Shown here: piece by piece, positions 8,743-16,940 of the stretch
Numbering within the stretch: position 1 is the first letter of the stretch
How the letters are laid out: each line of letters opens with the position of its first letter
From: Bacillus sp. FJAT-14578
GTDB lineage: Bacteria > Bacillota > Bacilli > Bacillales > Bacillaceae_H
DNA length: 64,000 nucleotides
Direction of reading: 5' to 3'
Assembly (NCBI RefSeq): GCF_000504165.1
Contig: NZ_AYSE01000005.1
Location: forward strand, 62,001 to 126,000
Notes under the pieces: generated by a model
Seen by the model: the letters and a program-made list of their open reading frames with translations, nothing else
The model's database searches: none
Told to the model about the DNA's origin: nothing
Translations under genes and position numbers: made by a program

Positions 8743-10398
8743 TTACGCTCCTAGGCGGTCTTGAATATCAGATTTTAATACATCTGCTTTTGGACCGTAA
8801 ATCGCTTGTACCCCTTTATCTTTTACGATTAATCCAAGTGCGCCGTTTTGCTTCCATTGCTGTTCTGCAGCAACGGCGTTGGCATCTTTTACTGTAACAC
8901 GAAGGCGAGTCATACAAGCGTCCACGTCTTCGATGTTTTCTTGTCCGCCCAATAAGCCGATGATTGTTGCAGCAAGAGAATTATCATTGGATTTTGTTGC
9001 TGTCCCGCCTTGTGCCGCTGGAACTGCTTCTTCTTCGATATAGTTACCTGCACGGCCTGGTGTAGGGAAGTTGAATTTCTTGATCATGAAGTTTGCTACG
9101 GCAAAGTTCAATCCAAAGAATACAAGACAAGCCACTACGAAGTTTATAAGATCTAACCAAAGACCGGCTTTTACAATCATTGGAGTACGAGTTAATAACT
9201 CAATGATTCCAAATGAGTGAACGCGAATATCAATAATATCAACGATGGCGAAGGCCAAACCTGTCATGATTGCATAAGCGACATAAAGGATTGGAGCGGC
9301 AAACATGAACATAAATTCGATAGGTTCTGTCACCCCTGTTAAGAATACAGCTAATGCTGCAGAGAAGAACATAGATTTATATTTTGAACGCTTATCTTTA
9401 TCAACGTTACGGTACATCGCAAATGCAATACCAAGTAGAGATGCACAAGAAAGGATCATTTGTCCTACTTTAAAGCGTGCAGGAGTAACATCATTCAATA
9501 ATTGGTTGTAGCTGGAGGTATCCCCTGCTGCAAGGAAGTTGTTTAAGTCTGCAATCCAAGCAAGCCATAATGGGTCTTGTCCAGCTACTGATTGTCCCGC
9601 ACCTGATCCTGTTAAAATGGTATATGTTCCGCCAAGCTCTGTATAGTTCATTGGAACAGTGAGCATATGGTGTAATCCAAAAGGCAATAGTAAACGTTCT
9701 AATGCACCAAAAATAAATGGAGCAACGATTGGAGCTGTATCACGGGATGATGCAATCCAACGTCCAAAGTCGTTTAACATTCCTTGAATAAAAGGCCAAA
9801 CCAATGATAGTACGATAGCGGTTACAACAGAGCCTGCGATAACCACGAATGGCACGAAGCGTTTGCCGTTAAAAAACGAAAGAGACTGTGGCAATTTATC
9901 ATAATTATAATATTTATTGAATAGGTTCGCTCCTAAGAAACCGGAGATAATCCCTACGAATACCCCCATGTTCAAGGCAGGGGCGCCAAGGATTGATGTA
10001 AAGTAATCTTTTACCACTAATTCACTGCCGATTAAAGATGTTACAGTAGCTTCAGGATCTGCTAACATGGCACCGTTTACACCGAAGATAGAGCCTGTGA
10101 TACGGTTAATCAATACAAATGCGATGAGAGCCGCGAAGGCACCGCCAGCACGTTCTTTCGCCCATGATCCCCCTATTGCAACAGCGAATAACACATGTAA
10201 ATTCGTAATAATTCCCCAACCGATGTCTTCCATGACGCGTGCAATCGTTTGCAAAAATGCTATATCTCCCGTAGACATGCCGATTAACTTACCTAGGGAA
10301 ATCATAATACCCGCAGCAGGCATGACCGCTACGACTACTAATAAAGCTTTACCAAACTTTTGCCAGAAATCAAAAGAAGCAAATTTCATCTTTTTCAT
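8743..10398 (-). CDS. PTS sugar permease, EIIC-EIIB fusion (glucose/alpha-glucoside class)
   Basis: 551-residue membrane permease that takes up and phosphorylates a sugar with phosphate from HPr/EIIA. The N-terminal EIIC domain (about 1-420) has multiple membrane spans, and the substrate-site region contains LTGVTEPIEF. The C-terminal EIIB domain (about 465-551) carries the phospho-Cys C495 in DACMTRLRV. There is no EIIA domain, so one must be supplied in trans. ATG 10398 has a strong RBS (aggaggagg, 8 nt away); a TTG two codons earlier is less likely. The sequence resembles alpha-glucoside/maltose permeases; the sugar cannot be fixed. A LacI-type/cre-like palindrome lies upstream. Confidence 0.85.
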   Translation of the reverse strand: MKKMKFASFDFWQKFGKALLVVVAVMPAAGIMISLGKLIGMSTGDIAFLQTIARVMEDIGWGIITNLHVLFAVAIGGSWAKERAGGAFAALIAFVLINRITGSIFGVNGAMLADPEATVTSLIGSELVVKDYFTSILGAPALNMGVFVGIISGFLGANLFNKYYNYDKLPQSLSFFNGKRFVPFVVIAGSVVTAIVLSLVWPFIQGMLNDFGRWIASSRDTAPIVAPFIFGALERLLLPFGLHHMLTVPMNYTELGGTYTILTGSGAGQSVAGQDPLWLAWIADLNNFLAAGDTSSYNQLLNDVTPARFKVGQMILSCASLLGIAFAMYRNVDKDKRSKYKSMFFSAALAVFLTGVTEPIEFMFMFAAPILYVAYAIMTGLAFAIVDIIDIRVHSFGIIELLTRTPMIVKAGLWLDLINFVVACLVFFGLNFAVANFMIKKFNFPTPGRAGNYIEEEAVPAAQGGTATKSNDNSLAATIIGLLGGQENIEDVDACMTRLRVTVKDANAVAAEQQWKQNGALGLIVKDKGVQAIYGPKADVLKSDIQDRLGA

Positions 10399-10503
10399 TA
10401 TCAATTCCTCCTCCTTATGTATCCGTTTTCTTTATAGTGAAAAATAAAAGGTGTAAAATTATGATGATTACTAGTAAATGTATTCATCTTTCTGTGATAA
10501 TAT

Positions 10504-10521
10504 AGTGCAATCGCTTGCACT
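10504..10521 (-). promoter_or_regulatory. cre-like / LacI-family operator upstream of the PTS operon
   Basis: Palindrome gtgcaatcgcttgcac at 10505-10520. Read on the minus strand, TGCAAGCGATTGCA fits the loose CcpA cre consensus TGNAANCGNWNNCW. It lies about 107 nt upstream of the permease start and overlaps a TTGCAC that could be a -35 element. It could be a catabolite control site or the operator of a dedicated sugar regulator. Confidence 0.6.
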
Positions 10522-10602
10522 TATTTATTTTAATCAAAATCTTTTCATATTGCAATAAAAAAGTAAGAAAGAATCATTTTTGCCAGAGTAAAGTTTAAGG
10601 AG

Positions 10603-10678
10603 AAAAAAAGCCCCCTAATAATGAACGTATAATAACCGCTCGATTGGTATGCAGCGGTTTCGTTCATATTTAGGGGGG
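10603..10678 (-). terminator. Long two-tier hairpin terminator of the rocB-like gene
   Basis: Outer arms ccccctaataatgaacg and cgttcatatttaggggg enclose an inner hairpin (aaccgct / agcggtt). On the minus strand the stem is followed by TTTTTTT. It lies directly after the peptidase stop. Confidence 0.8.
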
Positions 10679-10682
10679 ACAA

Positions 10683-12332
10683 TCACTTCAGTAAATTTTT
10701 GATTACGTTATAAGTTAAATTCGGTACGATTTCTAATGAATAAGTCATTTCCATGCGTTCGAATTTTTTATGGGCATCTAAGCCGTAAGGGCCAATATTA
10801 ATGACGGGTACATTGATGTCGCGAATATCCTGATACTCTACATAATGCTTCGTTCCCCACCCCGGGTTATTATCGGAAACCGCTTGAATGGACTCTTCAT
10901 CATCACTTAAGGCAACAAAACTCATATCTGAAATATAAGGGAAGAAATTCCTTGTTGTAATAGGCTGAGCATAGGCTGGTTGGATATCAGCTACCGCCTT
11001 ATCTAATGCTTCCATTAAATTTCTTTCGTTTTCCGTCTCTCCTGTCATCTCAATTCTTGGTGAATAAAGAGACGAGTAAAAGAGGATGATGGCTGGACTT
11101 TTGTCCTTCACCCATTTCCAGGCTTCTTCTACTACTCTTGCAGCAAACATGCGAGTATCCAGAGATGTATCCAAAAGCAATTCTTCTTTAAATTTGTTCA
11201 TATGTTCTTCGTACACATATCCATGTTCACTGAGAAGCTGCTGATGCATTTCCTCATAAGTCAAGACGCGAGAACGCCATGGAACGGGCTGGTAAGGTTC
11301 ACCGCTTAATTCGCTGTAGGTCTTATATCGTTCCATAAATAAAGAAAGAGCTTTATCAAATGCGATTTCAGCCTGTTTTTTTAACTTTTCCAACACCTCT
11401 TTAGGCGTCCATGAGTAAATGAAAAAGTTATAGTAAACATAGGCCGATAAAGCGGTCTGTACAGTGTAAGAAGGTTTTAAATCTGTTTGCTTTAAGGAAA
11501 CTGGCGGAACTGTCACTTCTCCATAGGCTTCGTTGCATAATTCGGGATTATAGCTGATTTGGTTGGTAAGTTCAGCTGCAATTAGATTGGGGTCTAACCC
11601 CTCGAAACAAGAGCCGACATGGGTTTCCGCTCCCGTAATAAAGAAAGAAGGCAGCAGTTTTCCAACAGTTCCCTTATAGATGTATCGGTTTTGATCACCC
11701 TCAAAACGGGGAGAGACAAAGTCGGCGTTGATGGCTGCGATATAGTCAAAGCCATGTTCCTGTTTCCAATCCTTTAATACTTTAAGGGCTGAGAGAATGC
11801 CGTGTGAACCGTCTTCTTCGTCACATTCAGCAACGAGTACGAGGTTTCCTTCTAACTCTTCCGGATGTTCCGAGTAATATTTTAAAAGATAAAGATGGCT
11901 GGCAACGCCGCTCTTCATATCAAGCACTCCGCGGCCAAACAACCAATCCCCGGATTGTAAATGTTCTTGAATATTCGGAGGAAGGATCTCGTGCTTCAAA
12001 GCTTCCATAAGGTCATCGGGGTTGCATGCCTGTGACTGCAGCTGATTGAAATCATCGATTCCTACCGTATCCATATGACCCATTAAAATGATCGTTTTAT
12101 TGCTTTCTTTTTTAGTTCCCTTTACAAAGGCCAGTACATTATAACGCTCGCGGTCATCATTACTTGTCTGAACTTTCGTTACATGCGAAGGATTTTCAGC
12201 AAAGTAAGGAAAGGAAGAAATAAGGGTAAGCAGCGCTTGGGCGATGACTTTTTCCCCATCGGTATTGACAATACTCTCTATGTTTACGAGCTGCTTTGTA
12301 AAGGATAAAACATCCTCGCGGCAATCTAACAT
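10683..12332 (-). CDS. rocB: RocB-type M20 family peptidase/deacylase
   Basis: 549-residue member of the M20 metallo-hydrolase family with the extended length typical of RocB (arginine utilisation protein, about 566 aa in B. subtilis). Metal-site motifs are visible: MGHMDTVG (first His and Asp), GRGVLDMKSG (bridging Asp) and AECDEEDGSHG (catalytic Glu and metal Glu). RocB's exact reaction is not established. The second of two adjacent ATGs (12332) is chosen because it sits 6 nt from AGGAGG. In B. subtilis rocB lies with rocA and rocC under SigL; here it is alone, and no -12/-24 promoter was seen. Confidence 0.8.
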   Translation of the reverse strand: MLDCREDVLSFTKQLVNIESIVNTDGEKVIAQALLTLISSFPYFAENPSHVTKVQTSNDDRERYNVLAFVKGTKKESNKTIILMGHMDTVGIDDFNQLQSQACNPDDLMEALKHEILPPNIQEHLQSGDWLFGRGVLDMKSGVASHLYLLKYYSEHPEELEGNLVLVAECDEEDGSHGILSALKVLKDWKQEHGFDYIAAINADFVSPRFEGDQNRYIYKGTVGKLLPSFFITGAETHVGSCFEGLDPNLIAAELTNQISYNPELCNEAYGEVTVPPVSLKQTDLKPSYTVQTALSAYVYYNFFIYSWTPKEVLEKLKKQAEIAFDKALSLFMERYKTYSELSGEPYQPVPWRSRVLTYEEMHQQLLSEHGYVYEEHMNKFKEELLLDTSLDTRMFAARVVEEAWKWVKDKSPAIILFYSSLYSPRIEMTGETENERNLMEALDKAVADIQPAYAQPITTRNFFPYISDMSFVALSDDEESIQAVSDNNPGWGTKHYVEYQDIRDINVPVINIGPYGLDAHKKFERMEMTYSLEIVPNLTYNVIKNLLK

Positions 12333-12563
12333 CATAAACCTCCTTTATTATAGTAAGAAATTATAATCTGTCATTCATCAAATCTCACCATTACATATAA
12401 TGTTTTTGGATTTATTTAACATTCTACCTAAAACCACAATCTCCTTTAAATAATCAGTTTCATGAAAAAATAAAGATGTTTTTCCTGATTTAAGACCATG
12501 ATGATATTTAACCGGTGATGGAATAAAAAACAATGTCAAATGGTTTTGTGAGTTCGCATCGAG

Positions 12564-12600
12564 TTGAATTCATGCCAATGGCCATTTGGCATGAATTCAA
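12564..12600. promoter_or_regulatory. 37-bp palindrome between divergent rocB and SDR genes
   Basis: Arms ttgaattcatgcca (12564-12577) and tggcatgaattcaa (12587-12600) are perfect complements around a 9-nt centre that is itself nearly palindromic. No T tract follows. It lies 103 nt upstream of the SDR start and about 230 nt from the rocB start, and fits an operator better than a terminator. The rest of 12333-12702 shows no gene. Confidence 0.5.
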
Positions 12601-12702
12601 ACCCTAAAACTTTCTTCTATTCTATCCCCTCGTTATAATGGGAATAAGTGAAAAGATGTATCTTGATATCACCAAAACTGTGTTTGTAAAGGGTGGAAAT
12701 CA

Positions 12703-13476
12703 TTGAATCGAATGACTGTATCTTTTATTACGGGAAGCGGAACGGGGCTGGGCAAACGGACAGCTATAGAACTGGCGGCCAAAGGATCCCATCTCGTCTT
12801 AAATTATGTGAACAGCGAGGAAAAAACAAGGAAATTGGCCCTTTCGTTAGAAAAAACATATGGTATTAACGCTTTGGTTCTTAAAGGGGATATTTCTAGA
12901 TTTGAAGACTGCCAATCGATGGTTTCGCAAGCCATGGAGCATTTTGGACAAATCGATATTTTAGTGAACAATGCAGGTCCTTATGTATTCGAACGAAAAA
13001 AGATGGTTGATTATGAAATTGAAGAATGGAATTATATGATAAACGGCAATTTAAACAGCGTATTTTACCTGTGTAAATTGATTATTCCTTTCATGCGGAA
13101 ACAAGGATGGGGCAGGGTTGTAAATATTGGTTTTGACCGAGCGGAAACAGCCCCTGGCTGGAAATATCGTTCCGCATTTGCGGCTGCCAAAGCAGGCCTT
13201 GTATCCTTGACAAAAACATTAGCGCTGGAGGAGGCTAAAAATAAAATTACGGTCAATATGGTATGTCCCGGGGATATCATCGGTGAGTGGAAGGAAGCAG
13301 ATATTGAACAGGCAAAGGCGCAAATGGACGAAGCGACGCCTGTTCAACGTGCCGGCACGGGTGAAGATATTGCCAGAACCATCTGTTTTTTATGTGAAGA
13401 ACGGTCGGATTTCATTACAGGTGCGGTCATTTCTGTGACAGGCGGAAAAGATGTGCTCGCTAAAGTGAAGGAATAG
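12703..13476 (+). CDS. Atypical SDR-family protein (YtkK-like), catalytic Tyr replaced by Phe
   Basis: 257-residue Rossmann-fold short-chain dehydrogenase/reductase. The nucleotide-binding glycine motif TGSGTGLGKR is at about 10-19 and NNAGP at about 89-93. The usual YxxxK active site reads F159-AAA-K163, and the catalytic Ser region (normally NISS) reads NIGF. It may therefore bind NAD(P) without normal dehydrogenase chemistry. Start: TTG 12703 is 6 nt from the RBS gggtgg; an ATG nine bases later would be 15 nt away. The gene is monocistronic. Similar Tyr-less SDRs occur in Bacillus. Confidence 0.75.
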   Translation: MNRMTVSFITGSGTGLGKRTAIELAAKGSHLVLNYVNSEEKTRKLALSLEKTYGINALVLKGDISRFEDCQSMVSQAMEHFGQIDILVNNAGPYVFERKKMVDYEIEEWNYMINGNLNSVFYLCKLIIPFMRKQGWGRVVNIGFDRAETAPGWKYRSAFAAAKAGLVSLTKTLALEEAKNKITVNMVCPGDIIGEWKEADIEQAKAQMDEATPVQRAGTGEDIARTICFLCEERSDFITGAVISVTGGKDVLAKVKE

Positions 13477-13646
13477 AATAATCGAAAAGCGGAGCTGCAT
13501 GAATGATTCAAAAATCTTGAAAATCAACATCGTTGTTTAAGAAAAACTAGAAAAAAGATAACGGCAGTAGGATAATGGTGGATAAAAGGATGGAATCACT
13601 TTATCCACATCTGATACTGTTTTTGCCGGAATTAATGGAGAGTCTT

Positions 13647-14972
13647 ATGAATGATGTTAGAAATAGAAAGTTGAAAATCATTATTAGCGTATCTGTCGTG
13701 ATGTTGCTAATATTAATAGCTATAAATGTTATCGCTTCTTATATAAGTACGAAAAGAAGCGTTGAGCTGTCAATCGCTACTCAAAGCATACAGGTAGCTA
13801 AAACAGCAGCGGATTCGCTGGATACGGAAACATATAAACGTTTTTTAAAACACCGAACCCGTAATGAGGACTTTTGGGAGATCACCTCATATTTGAATGA
13901 TATAAGGGAAAAGACAGGATCCTTGTATATTTACACGTTGGAAATCAATAACCCGTATCGTTCAAATGCTCTCATCGCGGCAGGGCTTCCAGATGATGAA
14001 ACGTATGAAATTGGAATGCCTTGTACCGTTCCTGAAGCTCAATTAAGGCAAGCGCTGAAAGGAAGAACATACTTTACCTCCATTATCGAGGATCCGCAGT
14101 ATGGAATGTATATTTCAGCGGGGGCTCCTATTAAGGATGACGATGGTACCATTATCGGCTATATAGGAGTAGACACGGACGTTCAAGCATTGAAAGAGAT
14201 TGAACGAAAAGTTTTCCAGCATAAAGCGGCCACTTTTTTATTTAGTGTATTATTTGTCATTATTCTTCTTATTGCTGTTTATTCTGTGCAAAAGTGGTAC
14301 CAAAAAGAATTAAAAAAAGAGCTGGGAGACACGGAAGCGACTTACCAAGACGAATTGCACTCTCTTTTTGATTCTATTCGTTCATTACGCCATGATTATA
14401 TCAATCATATACAAGTCTTACATGGATTATTAAAGATTCAGAAGTATGATATGGCTGCAGATTATATGAATTCTTTGGTTAAGGAAGCGCGGGTCATCGA
14501 CACTGTTCATATGAAAGTCGACCATCCTGTCTTACTGGTCCTTTTTCAGGCCAAAAAAGTATTGGCTCAAACCCATAAAGTTTTAATCGAATTTGACGTG
14601 GACCATGATTTGTTTGAACAGATAAATACGACGGATCTTATTAAAATTTTATCCAATTTAATTGATAATGCGGTAGACGCTACTGTCCAACTGGAAGAAG
14701 ATGAACGGTGGGTAAAAATTGCATGCAAACGGGAAAAGAGCGGCTATATGTTTGAAGTGGGAAACTCAGGCCCGGTCATTGCAGAAGAAGAAAAAGATCG
14801 GATTTTCCAAAAGGGGTATTCAACGAAGATCAGGAAACCGGGAAAAGTGAGAGGACAAGGTTTATCTATCGTACAAGAAACGGTTAAAAAATATGGAGGA
14901 GAAATTAATCTGGATTCTTCAGAAGGTAAAACCTCGTTTAAAATAAGGATTCCGATTTATGAACAAATCTAA
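13647..14972 (+). CDS. Orphan membrane sensor histidine kinase (Spo0B/CitA-like)
   Basis: 441-residue sensor kinase if it starts at ATG 13647, which has an RBS (ggaga) just upstream. The reading frame stays open to an ATG at 13575 with a weak RBS. Order: membrane span near the N-terminus, an extracellular PAS/Cache-like sensor of about 150 residues, a second span (ATFLFSVLFVIILL) and a Spo0B-type dimerisation helix with phospho-acceptor H249 in LRHDYINH. The GHKL ATPase follows (N-box LSNLIDNAVDAT, G-box GQGLSIV). This layout resembles CitA/DctS kinases that sense small organic acids. No response regulator is adjacent. Confidence 0.8.
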   Translation: MNDVRNRKLKIIISVSVVMLLILIAINVIASYISTKRSVELSIATQSIQVAKTAADSLDTETYKRFLKHRTRNEDFWEITSYLNDIREKTGSLYIYTLEINNPYRSNALIAAGLPDDETYEIGMPCTVPEAQLRQALKGRTYFTSIIEDPQYGMYISAGAPIKDDDGTIIGYIGVDTDVQALKEIERKVFQHKAATFLFSVLFVIILLIAVYSVQKWYQKELKKELGDTEATYQDELHSLFDSIRSLRHDYINHIQVLHGLLKIQKYDMAADYMNSLVKEARVIDTVHMKVDHPVLLVLFQAKKVLAQTHKVLIEFDVDHDLFEQINTTDLIKILSNLIDNAVDATVQLEEDERWVKIACKREKSGYMFEVGNSGPVIAEEEKDRIFQKGYSTKIRKPGKVRGQGLSIVQETVKKYGGEINLDSSEGKTSFKIRIPIYEQI

Positions 14973-14987
14973 ACCCCATAACTAATC

Positions 14988-15017
14988 AAAAAAGGCACTT
15001 GGAATAGTGTCTTTTTT
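14988..15017 (+). terminator. Terminator of the sensor kinase gene
   Basis: aaaaaaggcact (14988-14999) pairs with agtgtctttttt (15006-15017). Confidence 0.85.
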
Positions 15018-15092
15018 GATGTTTGGATTTGTTAAAGAATCATGTTGAGAGTTAGAATGTTTCGCTTCTCCTTGTGGAATTCCTACTTCGCC

Positions 15093-15119
15093 CACGTAAA
15101 TATAATTTATGTTTACGTG
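15093..15119. promoter_or_regulatory. Inverted repeat upstream of the DUF3243 gene
   Basis: Perfect 8-bp arms cacgtaaa and tttacgtg with an 11-nt AT spacer, 74 nt before the downstream start. The spacing of the half-sites suits a dimeric repressor. No known operator is recognised. Confidence 0.35.
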
Positions 15120-15192
15120 ATAGAAAAAACGGTTATTTCATTAGTAGTAAAGAAAAAAGAAAGAAAATTCCAATGAATGAGGAGAGGCTATG

Positions 15193-15531
15193 ATGGAAAA
15201 ACAACATGTAGTGGAGAAAGATGGACAAGTAAAAACAGATCAAGTAGAAGGCGCCATTCAACGTATGGATGACGAAAAAATGGAAGAAATTACAGCTAAC
15301 TTTGATTCGTTTAAAAGCTATTTGAGCGAAAAAGTAGAACTAGGTAAAAAATTGGGGTTAAGCGAAGAGCAACTGGCGAAAACAGCAGAAAAGGTAGCCG
15401 GTTATTTGGCTGCCAATGTAGAACCGAAAAATAGAGAAGAGAAGTTACTTCATGAGTTGTGGAAAGCAGGGAATGAGGAGCAACAGCATATGCTGGCTCA
15501 TATGCTTGTACGGCTAGTAGAGGAAAAATAA
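15193..15531 (+). CDS. DUF3243 protein (YmfJ-like)
   Basis: 112-residue soluble protein of unknown function. Residues about 34-110 match DUF3243: FDSFKSYLSEKVELGKKLG, then YLAANVEPKN and a helical end. The family in Bacillus (YmfJ, about 85 aa) is all-helical. This copy has about 30 extra charged N-terminal residues. Two ATGs lie side by side (15190 and 15193); the second has better spacing from aggagagg. It is alone, between two terminators. Confidence 0.75.
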   Translation: MEKQHVVEKDGQVKTDQVEGAIQRMDDEKMEEITANFDSFKSYLSEKVELGKKLGLSEEQLAKTAEKVAGYLAANVEPKNREEKLLHELWKAGNEEQQHMLAHMLVRLVEEK

Positions 15532-15579
15532 GTTTTAATGTAAATGGAATAGTGGAAAATGAGAAAAATAAAAAGAAGG

Positions 15580-15634
15580 CACCGTTTCTCTTATGTGGTG
15601 AATGAAAAAACCAGAAAGAGAGGCGGTGTTTTTT
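15580..15634 (+). terminator. Terminator after the DUF3243 gene
   Basis: caccgtttctctt (15580-15592) pairs with aagagaggcggtg (about 15616-15628), followed by a T run that merges with the start of repeat C2. Confidence 0.75.
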
Positions 15635-15686
15635 TATCCTGCATTAACTGGCAGTAAGACCCCCGCTGATGGAAGTTTCCTTTATG
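15633..15686 (+). repeat. Dispersed repeat family C, copy 2 (short form)
   Basis: Starts tttatcctgcattaactgg and ends ggaagtttcctttatg. It lacks the central hairpin of the long form. The rest of 15687-15903 holds no visible gene. Confidence 0.8.
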
Positions 15687-15903
15687 CGAATGAGCCGTTT
15701 TTGCGCGGGAAAAGAGATATATCGTTAGAAAGAACTCTAGTACGTAAAAAGCGTCAGGCATGAGAATAAATAGTAAAGATGTTATAATGAAAAAATAAGA
15801 GAAAGAGACGTTTCATTTTTTGAAAATAAGAATACATACAGAGTGGAAGTTTAAGAAAAACTATTGAGCTATAGTTTCAGGAAGCGGAAAGAGGGTGTAC
15901 TGG

Positions 15904-16776
15904 ATGGTTAAATGTATTGCGAGCGATATGGATGGAACGTTAGTAAATACCCGCCATACGATAAGTGAAGAGAATGCGGAGGCTATTCGTGCAGCACAGT
16001 CAAAGGGTGTCGAGGTTGTTGTTGCTACAGGACGTTCCTATGAAGAGGCCCATTTTGTATTAGAGGAGGCTGACATCAGCTGTCCGATCATTTGCGTGAA
16101 TGGAGCGGAAGTTCGCTCTGCTGAAGGAGAGAAGATCTATTCTATCCCTATGGACAGTCATGACGCAAAAAACATCGCTTCATTGCTGAAGAGCCTGGAT
16201 ATTTATTTCGAAGTGTATACCAATCGGGGAACATATTCAGAGGACTATGAAAAAGCGCTATCTGTCATTCTCGACATTTTTATGAGCGCAAATGAAAAGC
16301 AGGATTATGAAAAAGCGTTAGAGGGAGCAAAAGAGCGTTTTGAAAAGGGCAGAGTCCACTTGATTGAAAGTTATGCTTCTTTACTTGAAGATGAAGAGAT
16401 TGAAATATATAAATTGTTGGCTTTTTCGTTTGATGGCCAAAGGCTTGCCAAAGCAGAAGAGAAATTACAAGAGAACGGGCAAATAGCAGTGAGTTCTTCA
16501 GGTTTTGAAAACTTGGAGATAACCCATATCGATGCTCAAAAAGGTATCGCTTTATCTAATTTTGTTGAAAAAAAGGGTATTTCTCTCTCGGAAACCATGG
16601 CTGTCGGTGATAGCTATAATGACATTTCCATGTTTAAAGTAGTAGGAAAAGCAGTCGCGATGGGAAATGCACCAGAGGAAATCCAACAAATGTGCCATAT
16701 GGTTACCGCCACGAATCATGAAAATGAAAATGGTGTGGCAAAGGCCATCATGCAAGCAATAAGCGAAAATCGTTAA
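15904..16776 (+). CDS. Cof-type HAD-superfamily phosphatase
   Basis: 290-residue HAD hydrolase of the Cof/YcsE class. It probably dephosphorylates small metabolites such as sugar phosphates or a flavin precursor. Motif I is ASDMDGTLV with the nucleophilic Asp at the N-terminus; motif II is the Thr in VVATGRS; motif IV is GDSYNDISMF near the C-terminus. A C2-type cap lies between. ATG 15904 is preferred because it is 8 nt from aaagaggg; a GTG three codons earlier overlaps that RBS. It is monocistronic with its own terminator. The substrate is not predictable. Confidence 0.85.
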   Translation: MVKCIASDMDGTLVNTRHTISEENAEAIRAAQSKGVEVVVATGRSYEEAHFVLEEADISCPIICVNGAEVRSAEGEKIYSIPMDSHDAKNIASLLKSLDIYFEVYTNRGTYSEDYEKALSVILDIFMSANEKQDYEKALEGAKERFEKGRVHLIESYASLLEDEEIEIYKLLAFSFDGQRLAKAEEKLQENGQIAVSSSGFENLEITHIDAQKGIALSNFVEKKGISLSETMAVGDSYNDISMFKVVGKAVAMGNAPEEIQQMCHMVTATNHENENGVAKAIMQAISENR

Positions 16777-16806
16777 CCCTCTTTTATGGAAGAGGGTTTT
16801 TGTTTT
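16775..16806 (+). terminator. Terminator of the HAD gene
   Basis: aaccctctt (16775-16783) pairs with aagagggtt, then a T tract. Confidence 0.9.
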
Positions 16807-16940
16807 TTAGTAAGTTGAAAACGTTTCATAAACTGTCAAAATATTTTCACTAATACACACTTAACAAAATCATAGAGAGGGTATATGATAAGATTAAAAT
16901 GTGAAGTTTTTCACAAATGTAATTGAAGGGAATTTTTGAT

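Noticed and set aside
10067..10447. 126-residue plus-strand ORF opposite the PTS permease
   Set aside because: Shadow of a well-supported membrane transporter gene on the other strand.
15895..15903. GTG start three codons upstream for the HAD phosphatase
   Set aside because: The GTG overlaps the best Shine-Dalgarno sequence; ATG 15904 is better spaced.
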